Assembly (NCBI GenBank): GCA_019058515.1
Contig: JAHPYY010000149.1
Span: 1 to 15,005, forward strand
Direction of reading: 5' to 3'
DNA from: Promethearchaeota archaeon
Lineage (GTDB): Archaea > Asgardarchaeota > Lokiarchaeia > Sigynarchaeales > SOKP01
Length of the DNA stretch: 15,005 nucleotides
Shown piece after piece: positions 8,663 through 14,415 of this stretch. How positions within the stretch are numbered: position 1 is the first letter of the stretch; the number at the start of each line of letters is the position of its first letter. A model generated the notes under the pieces. It was not told the origin of the DNA, searched no databases, and saw nothing but the letters and a program-made list of their open reading frames with translations. The position numbers and the translations under genes are program-made.

Positions 8663-8734
8663 TGGGGATATTTAGGACATCTAAATTCTATTTTCCCATC
8701 GGATATTCTTCCGCTTTTATAACATATTTCAATG
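8663..8734 (-). other. In-frame interruption of the thiolase-like gene
   Basis: Seventy-two bases separate the two halves, a multiple of three. In the thiolase frame the segment has at least four stops beyond the TAG at 8735. The stop lies in a possible hairpin: UUUUAUAGC pairs with GUUAUAAAA (one wobble) around a ten-base loop. Further out, CGGAUAU of the upstream coding part can pair with AUAUCCG inside the insert. Another frame of the insert reads EYPMG, resembling the E-x-P-x-G seen at this point in SCP-x-type thiolases. I found no convincing bulge-helix-bulge motif. It may be a mutation scar, a small intervening sequence, or an assembly error. Confidence 0.6.
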
Positions 8735-9190
8735 CTATAAAATATACGTCATATCCGCGCTATAAGCGATGGAGTTAAGTACTTCCGGCGTTGTTGTACC
8801 GGTTTGTTCGTCGTAACAATCGTTGCATTTTTCTAATCCAATACAAAGACATAAATCTGATAATCCCGATGCTACTTCGGCATATGCCATTCTGACTGTA
8901 TACCCTCCTGTTGCCCCACCACTCGCAATTCGAGTGCCTGGTTTATCATTCATCCCTAAATAGCTATTAGTAAAGATGTCGGGCATGAACTGTCGTTCAA
9001 ACAGCTCGTTATATATTCCATACACAGTGGATTCTAAGTCTTTGTGAGAAATTCTTGCACCATTTTTATTCGCGTCATCCAATGCTAATTTCGTAGCATC
9101 GTAAGCAAGCTCAAAATATGTTTTATCAAGATATCGAGCTCGGAAAGGTGTAATTCCTATGCCAACTATTGCTACTTTGGTTTTTGACAT
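8735..9190 (-). CDS. Thiolase-like protein, N-terminal part of a split gene
   Basis: A 151-residue frame matching the N-terminal third of archaeal SCP-x-type thiolases: a VAIVGIGITPF first strand, the region around RIASGGATGG (87-96), EVASGLSDLCLCIGLEK (105-121), and an end at ADMTYIL where the family continues. Aligning R87 and the following VASG block with the family pattern R-V-E-A-A-C-A-S-G-G puts glycine (G92) where the acyl-accepting cysteine should be. The active-site histidines are in the other half. Such cysteine-less thiolase folds include the Ltp2 retro-aldolase, which also works with a DUF35 partner. Start: ATG at 9190 with a weak AAGGT nine bases upstream. It is the first gene of the operon. 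Confidence 0.85.
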   Translation of the reverse strand: MSKTKVAIVGIGITPFRARYLDKTYFELAYDATKLALDDANKNGARISHKDLESTVYGIYNELFERQFMPDIFTNSYLGMNDKPGTRIASGGATGGYTVRMAYAEVASGLSDLCLCIGLEKCNDCYDEQTGTTTPEVLNSIAYSADMTYIL

Positions 9191-9210
9191 TTTTGTTTTA
9201 CCTTATTCAT

Positions 9211-9225
9211 TATATTTAAAAATTT
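9211..9225 (-). promoter_or_regulatory. TATA-like promoter element of the thiolase operon
   Basis: The complement reads AAATTTTTAAATATA, ending about 20 bases before the ATG at 9190. With archaeal spacing of about 25 bases, transcription would begin almost at the start codon, giving a very short leader. Confidence 0.35.
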
Positions 9226-9397
9226 GATAATACTTCAAATTTTTAATAAAGAATAATACACATTTAGTATAAAAATCTTCAATTCTAATTCTATATCTTA
9301 AATCAATAGTATAGAGGGAGAGAAATTACAAACAACTGAGTTTAAATTCATTAATTCCGAAATATCTACATGCCTACTGACATTTTCTTTTACTTAT

Positions 9398-9422
9398 AAT
9401 TAATGTTCACTGAACATTAATT
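9398..9422. repeat. Perfect 25-base palindrome, likely operator
   Basis: AATTAATGTTCA, a central C, and the exact complement TGAACATTAATT. It lies about 210 bases upstream of the thiolase operon and about 205 bases beyond the end of the MBL gene. The symmetry and length suit a dimeric repressor site more than a terminator, because no T run follows directly. A ten-base half of it (AATGTTCACT) recurs at 12326-12335, upstream of the MBL gene. Confidence 0.55.
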
Positions 9423-9448
9423 TTCTGATACTGAAAATTGTTTCATAG

Positions 9449-9589
9449 CTATTTTTATATCTGAAATTACATTACTCTCACAACAGTTTACAGGATTGGT
9501 TTGATGAGAATATTCTTAAGTTCATAAAAGTTAGGGATATTCCGTTAATGCAGACCTCTAATAATTTATATAGAAAGAGTAGCTTATGA
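9449..9589 (+). pseudogene. Possible gene remnant in the 9191-9627 gap
   Basis: A 46-codon open stretch without a plausible start begins just after a TAG. Its last two thirds read like real protein (LQDWFDENILKFIKVRDIPL, then a polar K/R-rich end) and it stops at TGA 9587-9589. I do not recognise it; a decayed transposase end is one possibility. In DNA this rich in A+T, an open stretch of this length can be chance. Apart from this, the palindrome and the operon promoter, I see nothing in the gap. Confidence 0.2.
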
Positions 9590-9627
9590 GAACTAGGGTA
9601 ATTTTTATGTATAAAACAAGTGAAGAG

Positions 9628-12255
9628 CTATATTTGCTTATTATAGAATTTGTGTTGATTATATAAGAGTCTCATCTTATAATTATTAAATGGGTATCCC
9701 AAATAACCGAGTTTTTCAATCTTATTTTTATTATTTTCTATGGTCTGATATTTTTCTTGATGTTTTTCAGGCTCTTCTATTAAAGGATAAAAGGCATTAA
9801 TAAATTGTTTTGTAAAGTAAATAAAACTCCTTCTTTGAAAAAAATTTTTGTCCCTTTCTTTCTTTTCATAGAAAAAATTGATAATTGATAAAATATCTTC
9901 AATGTCTAAATTGGAACTTTTCATTTCAATCAAATTCATCAAATCCAAATCATCAAATAATTCATAATAAGCTGGTATGACTTCTTCATCTTGATCAAAT
10001 TTATAGGGAAACTTATCACTGAGGGAATGCAAAACAATTTCTTTTAAATCAATATTAATCCCCTTAATTTTTTCCAGGATATAGTTCTTTGTATTCTGAA
10101 AGCAAAGGAAGCCAGGATGAATCAAAATCTTTAATTTTAAAAAATTTATTTCATTCTCAGAGTTATCTATATCGAGATCAATAATTTTTTGTAGAAGCGT
10201 TATGTTATCTGTTCCTCTTATTAAATCCTTTTGAGAATATTCATAGATAAAATCAAGATGGAAAAAAATCCCGTAAAAATTATTAACCTCTGCTATCCTT
10301 TTATTAGCATCTTCTAAATCTGCAATAGGTTCTTGTAGATCTCTTTCAATTTGTTCTTGATGCTTTGATATTTCAATCTGATTTATTGCATCTCTCTTTT
10401 CTCTCTTTTGGTTGCATATTTCGCATCCATTGATAGGGATTATACTAAGTATCTCTTTATCATCGTTTTTAGAGATAAAACTCCAATTTTTATTAATATC
10501 TAATAAACTCTTCTTATTCAAATGTGAACACTCAGGATTTGAGGAATATCCTTCAATTTTAATTTGATTATCCTCAAAAAATAAGACATAAGAAGGATGC
10601 TCAGGAATAACTTTTTTGTTATATTTTTTAGAAAAGTACTTACAAATAATTTCTCTTCCATCTTGTTCAATAGTAATTGGAGTCTTATAAGAAACAGTTT
10701 GAAATAATCTAAGTATATAATATGAAAAAAAAATAAAAATCAATCCTTTCATTTCAATAGAATTAAAAAAAGTTGTAATTTCAGGATTTAATCCTTGAAA
10801 AAATGACGAGGTCGGGTTAATATTGACATTTATAAGATTCAAAAAATCATCCACATTAATGGAATTTTCAACAGGATATTTCTTACCTAATATGAAATAA
10901 CTATTCAAAATAGAATTCTTCAAATCTACTGGAATGAAATTAATGAAATTTTTAACAATCTTTTTGAAAACTTCAAATAATTCATTCAAATTCCATTCAT
11001 TGAAAGTCTGTTCAAAGAGATCTATGCAATATTGAGAGGTTTCTGCCAAGAATATTACTGTTTTGTGGAAAATTTTCCATAAATTAAGAAATTGTTCTGG
11101 TTGAAAGGATGTTCTAAAATCATTAATTACTCCTTTTAAATATTCGAAAGCATCCTTATATAAGAATGTACTTTTCCGTTCATGAATAAATGCTTTTTTA
11201 TAAGTGATAAATGGAAATAATATTTCTAGATTTGGAGTTAAGAACTTTACATCATTTATAAACATTCCAAATAAGGAGGTCAATTCTCTTGCTATATAGG
11301 GATAATTTTCAGCATTAGTAGATTCACTAAAAAAAGGTAAAAATGTAGAAATAAAATTACTATATGTAAGTCTATTCCTTGGAAAAAGATCATGCACAAC
11401 TGGTTTGAAATCTCTTTCACTGGCTAATTCGAATCCAAATTCACCTAAAATTATTAAAGGACCATCTTTAGGAAGTTTTTTTAGTAATAAGTCTAAGCCA
11501 CTTTCATATAGATGTTTATAGCCCGTAGGTTCTTTCTCTTGATGGATAGCTCCTAAATGCGGAATTAAAATATCACAATCTTTAAAGTTTTTAACATAAT
11601 TATCAATATAATTTTCAGATCCATCTGAATCGCTCATGAAACCAATCTTATGTATTATATTTGATTTTTCTTTTAAAAAAAATTTTAAGCTTACAGAATT
11701 AAATGCTCCGCCAACTTCTTTATGAAAAGCAGTTAAAATATCTACGCTAACTTCTAAGGTTGGGTTTTTAATATCAAATTTAAGAGTTACCCTCATGTTA
11801 GGTTTTATTTCAATGAATTCGGTATAACCCCTACTATATATCTTAAAATGTTGATATGTCGTTGAATTTAAGTATACTGTTAGTTTATTCTTCTTACTCG
11901 AAAGTCTAGTAATTAAAGCAACTAGATTTTCTACATGATCTGGATGAAAATGAGTAATCAAAATATGCCTAATCAATCTTATATCCAATTCTTTGTTTTT
12001 GATTACTTCAAGAGTATTAAACCCTGGATCGATTATTATTATTTCATTATTTATATTAAAGAAATAACAGCCTCCTCGTACATTTAACATTGAAGGATAC
12101 CATGAATTCCACTCCCGAGCTAGGACTAAGAAATTTCGCTGATCTGGAAAGTTTTTGATTGGTTTAGAATTTCTTACGATATTTTCTAATAATTTTTCCC
12201 TTAAGCTAGCTCGATCTTTTATTTCTTTATAAGATTTTTCAATATTTTCATTCAT
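9628..12255 (-). CDS. Large metallo-beta-lactamase-fold protein with unknown helical C-terminal region
   Basis: This 875-residue protein has an N-terminal MBL domain (about residues 45-300): the metal motif THFHPDH (H102, H104, D106, H107), H178 in a FHKEVGG stretch, D209 in FMSDSDG, and H233/H238 in HLGAIH. All usual ligands for two metals are present, so it is probably an active hydrolase. A GEFGFE motif follows at 271-276. Residues 320-560 are mainly helical and unrecognised. C576-x-H578 and C611-x2-C614 could form a second zinc site, followed by a charged helix (620-660, coiled-coil-like) and a helical, acidic end. No signal peptide: cytoplasmic. Substrate unknown; nuclease, phosphodiesterase or esterase are all possible from the fold. 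It stands alone, is richer in A+T than its flanks and rich in Asn/Ile/Lys, which hints at transfer. The start ATG has a weak AAGGGA upstream. Confidence 0.85.
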   Translation of the reverse strand: MNENIEKSYKEIKDRASLREKLLENIVRNSKPIKNFPDQRNFLVLAREWNSWYPSMLNVRGGCYFFNINNEIIIIDPGFNTLEVIKNKELDIRLIRHILITHFHPDHVENLVALITRLSSKKNKLTVYLNSTTYQHFKIYSRGYTEFIEIKPNMRVTLKFDIKNPTLEVSVDILTAFHKEVGGAFNSVSLKFFLKEKSNIIHKIGFMSDSDGSENYIDNYVKNFKDCDILIPHLGAIHQEKEPTGYKHLYESGLDLLLKKLPKDGPLIILGEFGFELASERDFKPVVHDLFPRNRLTYSNFISTFLPFFSESTNAENYPYIARELTSLFGMFINDVKFLTPNLEILFPFITYKKAFIHERKSTFLYKDAFEYLKGVINDFRTSFQPEQFLNLWKIFHKTVIFLAETSQYCIDLFEQTFNEWNLNELFEVFKKIVKNFINFIPVDLKNSILNSYFILGKKYPVENSINVDDFLNLINVNINPTSSFFQGLNPEITTFFNSIEMKGLIFIFFSYYILRLFQTVSYKTPITIEQDGREIICKYFSKKYNKKVIPEHPSYVLFFEDNQIKIEGYSSNPECSHLNKKSLLDINKNWSFISKNDDKEILSIIPINGCEICNQKREKRDAINQIEISKHQEQIERDLQEPIADLEDANKRIAEVNNFYGIFFHLDFIYEYSQKDLIRGTDNITLLQKIIDLDIDNSENEINFLKLKILIHPGFLCFQNTKNYILEKIKGINIDLKEIVLHSLSDKFPYKFDQDEEVIPAYYELFDDLDLMNLIEMKSSNLDIEDILSIINFFYEKKERDKNFFQRRSFIYFTKQFINAFYPLIEEPEKHQEKYQTIENNKNKIEKLGYLGYPFNNYKMRLLYNQHKFYNKQI

Positions 12256-12436
12256 ATTTTTCCCTTATCTTCTCATAATAATAGATGAAAAAATCTTGTC
12301 ACAAAAGTTATTTTATTAATTTCTAAATGTTCACTTAAAATATTTATTCAAAATTTTCTATTTGTAATTAAATCAACATTTTGAGGAGCAAACTACAATT
12401 ATTTATTTTTTTTTGCTTTAAATTTACTTCCTTTAT

Positions 12437-12686
12437 TCATTTAGCTGTTTCATCTACCAATTCTCTTATTTTTTTCTTATTTAAGGTCTCCATTTTATCA
12501 ATTTCACTTATTATTACTCCTAAACGATCCTTTGCTGTTTTAAACTTCTCTGTTCTTTTTTCAATAATTATTTCCATTTCCTCGTGCCAATCCATAAGAC
12601 TTTTACAAAAATCTTTTGCATCGTCAATAGATTCAAATTCCCTTATTTTATGTTATATTTTTTATATTTCCTTTTACCGCGTTCAT
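12437..12686 (-). pseudogene. Small coiled-coil protein, apparently frameshifted
   Basis: On the minus strand a frame ending at TGA 12437-12439 encodes about 67 residues of coherent, charged helical sequence (for example SIDDAKDFCKSLMDWHEEME, then an EKRTEKFKTAKDRL-like heptad pattern). It has no start at its 5' end; the first in-frame ATG (12595) gives 52 residues. In another frame, an ATG at 12686 overlaps the TGA of the cyclophilin-like gene (ATGA) and encodes MNAVKGNIKNIT before a stop. Dropping one T joins that start to the long frame and gives an intact protein of about 81 residues. I read it as a small operon partner broken by a +1 frameshift, either recent or a sequencing error. Function unknown. 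The plus-strand frame across the same bases is rich in F/S/L and looks like its shadow. Confidence 0.4.
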
Positions 12687-13042
12687 TTAGTATCTCCATC
12701 TGTCATTTTCTTGATCTTTATTGTGCCTGACATGTTTTTGATATGCTCACCACCTGATATGACATTCCCTAACTCATATAAGCCGCTTGCAGAACCAAAA
12801 CTATCGTAAAACATTACTACATCTCCCCATGGCGCATAATAAGCAAGCGTTCCAGACTGTGCATTTGCCAAAGGTGTACCAGTTGTATCAAGTTTTTTTG
12901 GTGGATAAAAGATCTTTTCATTGTTGCCGTAATTTTCAATGGTAATAGTTAAAGGTAACTGTTCATAGAGTTCTTTGGCAGCTTGGCTATTATTGAGCTT
13001 AAAAACCGTTGTATTGCCATTTGCTTGAATACTGATTTGCAT
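12683..13042 (-). CDS. Cyclophilin-like fold protein
   Basis: A 119-residue protein matching the small bacterial 'cyclophilin-like' domain (PF18050-type): MQISIQANGNTTVFKL opening strand, a helix with SQAAKELYEQLPLTI, the NYGNNEKIFYPPKKL strand-loop, SGTLAYYAPWGDVVMFYDSF and an ELGNVISGGE ending. Family members have the cyclophilin barrel, often lack a demonstrated isomerase activity, and occur in Clostridia and relatives beside cupins, flavodoxins and aldo/keto reductases (from memory). No signal peptide is present. The start ATG has AAGG nine bases upstream. It lies downstream of the TetR gene on the same strand but 160 bases away, separated by a gene remnant, and has room for its own promoter. 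The fold assignment is fairly sure; the biochemical role is unknown. Confidence 0.8.
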   Translation of the reverse strand: MQISIQANGNTTVFKLNNSQAAKELYEQLPLTITIENYGNNEKIFYPPKKLDTTGTPLANAQSGTLAYYAPWGDVVMFYDSFGSASGLYELGNVISGGEHIKNMSGTIKIKKMTDGDTK

Positions 13043-13088
13043 TTTTTTTCCTTCAATTCTTGGTTATTTTTATCTTAATATCTAATAT

Positions 13089-13202
13089 CTAATTTTCTAT
13101 TCCAAATGCTTCATATTGGATAACCACAAACTCTCCAAAGGAAAATTGAGGGCCTTTTTTAAATTTGACCTTATTTTCTAGGGTTTCTCTGATCTCTTTT
13201 CC
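13089..13202 (-). pseudogene. C-terminal gene fragment directly after the TetR stop
   Basis: Immediately after the TAA of the TetR gene, and in the same frame, 37 codons stay open until TAG at 13089-13091. They read as convincing protein: GKEIRETLENKVKFKKGPQF, then SFGEFVVIQYEAFGIEN. There is no start codon. The pattern of a charged helix followed by a strand resembles the end of a methyltransferase-like protein, though I cannot name it. It may be the tail of a deleted gene, or rarely a readthrough extension of the regulator. The rest of the gap to 13042 has short repeats (TAGATATTAGATATTAAG on the minus strand) and A-rich sequence before the next gene. Confidence 0.35.
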
Positions 13203-13784
13203 TTATTTACGTGCCCCATATAGGAAGTTTTCAAAAACCTGATTTGAAATAGTTTCTATCTTTTCATCCGATGAATTAGGTTTGAATTTAACGAGATACA
13301 TGATTGTGGTAATCATCCCCCCGAAAAACAATTTTACCGCAATCTTAATTGGAATTTCCTTAAATAATCCCTGTTCAATTCCTTGTTGATGCTTATCCAT
13401 TAATCTTTGATTTTTAGAATCTATCTCATTCTTAACTTTCTCATCAATGATTGGAGAGTCTTGCATTTGGAGGATAAATAGTATTTTTAAATAGTTTTTA
13501 ATCCCCCACTGAACAAAAACTGTCCATATTTTCTTGAATTGAGTATATAAATGGTCTTCTAATTGGATCGGCTCATACATAATCTTATAGACCTCTCGCT
13601 TTGATTCTAAATAGAGTGTATTTAAAAGATCCTCTTTTGTTTTAAAATAATTAAATAGCGTTCCTTTAGCAATACAAACTCTTTTAGTTATATCAGATAT
13701 TCGCGTTTGGTGATATCCATTTTCAACAAATAATTTAAGAGCTTCTGAGAGTATTTCCTCCCTTCGCTTGGTTTTACCTAGCAT
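13203..13784 (-). CDS. TetR/AcrR-family transcriptional repressor
   Basis: A 193-residue protein, normal for the family. The N-terminal DNA-binding domain (about 5-52) has the typical pattern RREEILSEALKLFVENGYHQ, then TRISDITKRVCIAKGTLFNYF (27-47), where the second and third helices form the helix-turn-helix. The remaining helical part is the ligand-binding and dimer domain, with a hydrophobic pocket-like helix (AVKLFFGGMITTIMYLVKF). The ligand cannot be deduced. It is divergent from the cupin and reductase genes; three copies of an imperfect palindrome fill the shared gap and one overlaps its own expected transcription start, so autorepression and control of the divergent genes are likely. 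Start: the only ATG consistent with a full N-terminal domain. Confidence 0.93.
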   Translation of the reverse strand: MLGKTKRREEILSEALKLFVENGYHQTRISDITKRVCIAKGTLFNYFKTKEDLLNTLYLESKREVYKIMYEPIQLEDHLYTQFKKIWTVFVQWGIKNYLKILFILQMQDSPIIDEKVKNEIDSKNQRLMDKHQQGIEQGLFKEIPIKIAVKLFFGGMITTIMYLVKFKPNSSDEKIETISNQVFENFLYGARK

Positions 13785-13804
13785 GTTATAGTATCACTCT
13801 AGGA

Positions 13805-13818
13805 TGACTTGGTGGTCA
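13805..13818. promoter_or_regulatory. TetR operator copy 1 (TGACT-N4-GGTCA)
   Basis: TGACTTGGTGGTCA is an imperfect palindrome 21 bases upstream of the TetR start. It sits about 25 bases downstream of the TATA-like box at 13841-13849 as read on the minus strand, so a bound repressor would cover the regulator's own transcription start. Confidence 0.65.
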
Positions 13819-13840
13819 CTAATATTTATAAATAATTTAC

Positions 13841-13849
13841 TTTATATAA
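13841..13849 (-). promoter_or_regulatory. TATA-like box of the TetR gene
   Basis: TTATATAAA on the minus strand, about 57-65 bases before the TetR ATG. The expected transcription start falls in operator copy 1. A+T-rich surroundings leave other boxes possible. Confidence 0.4.
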
Positions 13850-13880
13850 TATTTCCTATTAATATTTTGAAATAGGAAGA

Positions 13881-13890
13881 TTTAAATATG
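13881..13890 (+). promoter_or_regulatory. TATA-like box of the cupin-reductase operon
   Basis: TTTAAATATG preceded by a purine-rich AGGAAGA that could serve as BRE. The expected start of transcription, about 25 bases on, lies at operator copy 3; operator copy 2 touches the end of the box. Confidence 0.45.
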
Positions 13891-13902
13891 ACTGAGGGGT
13901 CA
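13889..13902. promoter_or_regulatory. TetR operator copy 2 (TGACT-N4-GGTCA)
   Basis: TGACTGAGGGGTCA, extended to ATGAC...GTCAT symmetry, the most symmetrical of the three copies. It abuts the TATA-like box of the cupin gene and lies 84 bases (about eight helical turns) from copy 1. Confidence 0.65.
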
Positions 13903-13915
13903 TAGTATATAGGGC

Positions 13916-13929
13916 TGACTGACTGGTCA
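13916..13929. promoter_or_regulatory. TetR operator copy 3 (TGACT-N4-GGTCA)
   Basis: TGACTGACTGGTCA begins 27 bases after the start of copy 2 and falls at the expected transcription start of the cupin gene. Binding there would block initiation. Confidence 0.65.
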
Positions 13930-13947
13930 CCCTAAATAAATATTACG

Positions 13948-14379
13948 ATGGAAGTGGTAAAAATGGAAAATAATAACTTAAGTGAATGTACCGTCTTTCC
14001 GAAAGGAAGAAAAGTTGAAGGCCCGTTAAAAAATCATTTTACTGGTAATGCTTGGGTAGCAATGTTAGTATTTGATCGAGAATTTAATTGTCCTGTATAT
14101 AATGTTACATTCGAGCCAAAAGCAAGAAATAGTTGGCATGCTCATCCAGGTGGGCAAATTCTTTTAGTTACAGGCGGAAATGGATACTATCAAGAAGAAG
14201 GTAAACCAGCACAACAATTAAAGGCAGGTGATGTTGTTAAAATCCCGCCAAATGTGAAACATTGGCATGGAGCTAAGGCAGATAGTTGGTTTGTACACCT
14301 TGGTATAACGACTAATCCACAAGCAGGAGATGCAGAATGGTTTGAAGAAGTAAGTGACGAAGAATATAATAAATTGTAG
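13948..14379 (+). CDS. Small cupin-domain protein
   Basis: A single-domain cupin of 143 residues. Motif 1 is NSWHAHPGGQILLVTGG with metal ligands H64, H66 and Q70; motif 2 is GDVVKIPPNVKHWHG with H105 (or H107). All ligands are present, so a metal is probably bound. Close-looking bacterial proteins (CxxC-less, 'carboxymuconolactone decarboxylase-associated' cupins) sit beside aldo/keto reductases and quinone- or redox-related genes (from memory). The true substrate is unknown. An internal ATG at 13963 is preceded by GGAAGTGG at suitable spacing and would give 138 residues starting MENNN; it may be the real start. The aldo/keto reductase follows after 36 bases, and the TetR operators lie just upstream, so this is the first gene of a regulated pair. 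Confidence 0.88.
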   Translation: MEVVKMENNNLSECTVFPKGRKVEGPLKNHFTGNAWVAMLVFDREFNCPVYNVTFEPKARNSWHAHPGGQILLVTGGNGYYQEEGKPAQQLKAGDVVKIPPNVKHWHGAKADSWFVHLGITTNPQAGDAEWFEEVSDEEYNKL

Positions 14380-14401
14380 GTATTTTAAAAAAAAAATGAA
14401 A

Positions 14402-14408
14402 AGGAGGT
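14402..14408 (+). promoter_or_regulatory. Strong ribosome binding site of the aldo/keto reductase gene
   Basis: AGGAGGT seven bases before the ATG at 14416, a textbook site. It fixes the start of the reductase. Confidence 0.75.
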
Positions 14409-14415
14409 ATAATTT

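Noticed and set aside
8663..8737. Target-site duplication CATTGA around the insert, suggesting a tiny mobile element
   Set aside because: CATTGA occurs on both sides, but excising one copy with the insert leaves the gene out of frame, and no terminal inverted repeats are visible.
8640..8770. Archaeal bulge-helix-bulge intron at the thiolase interruption
   Set aside because: Exon-end CGGAUAU can pair with AUAUCCG in the insert, but I could not build a four-pair central helix with two three-base bulges and an outer exon-exon helix. It is not excluded by computation, only unsupported by eye.
12381..12809. Plus-strand open frame of 142 codons rich in F, S, I and L
   Set aside because: It overlaps the cyclophilin-like gene and the better-formed small coiled-coil frame on the minus strand. 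Its composition is what the complement of Lys/Glu-rich coding sequence gives, and it has no ribosome binding site.
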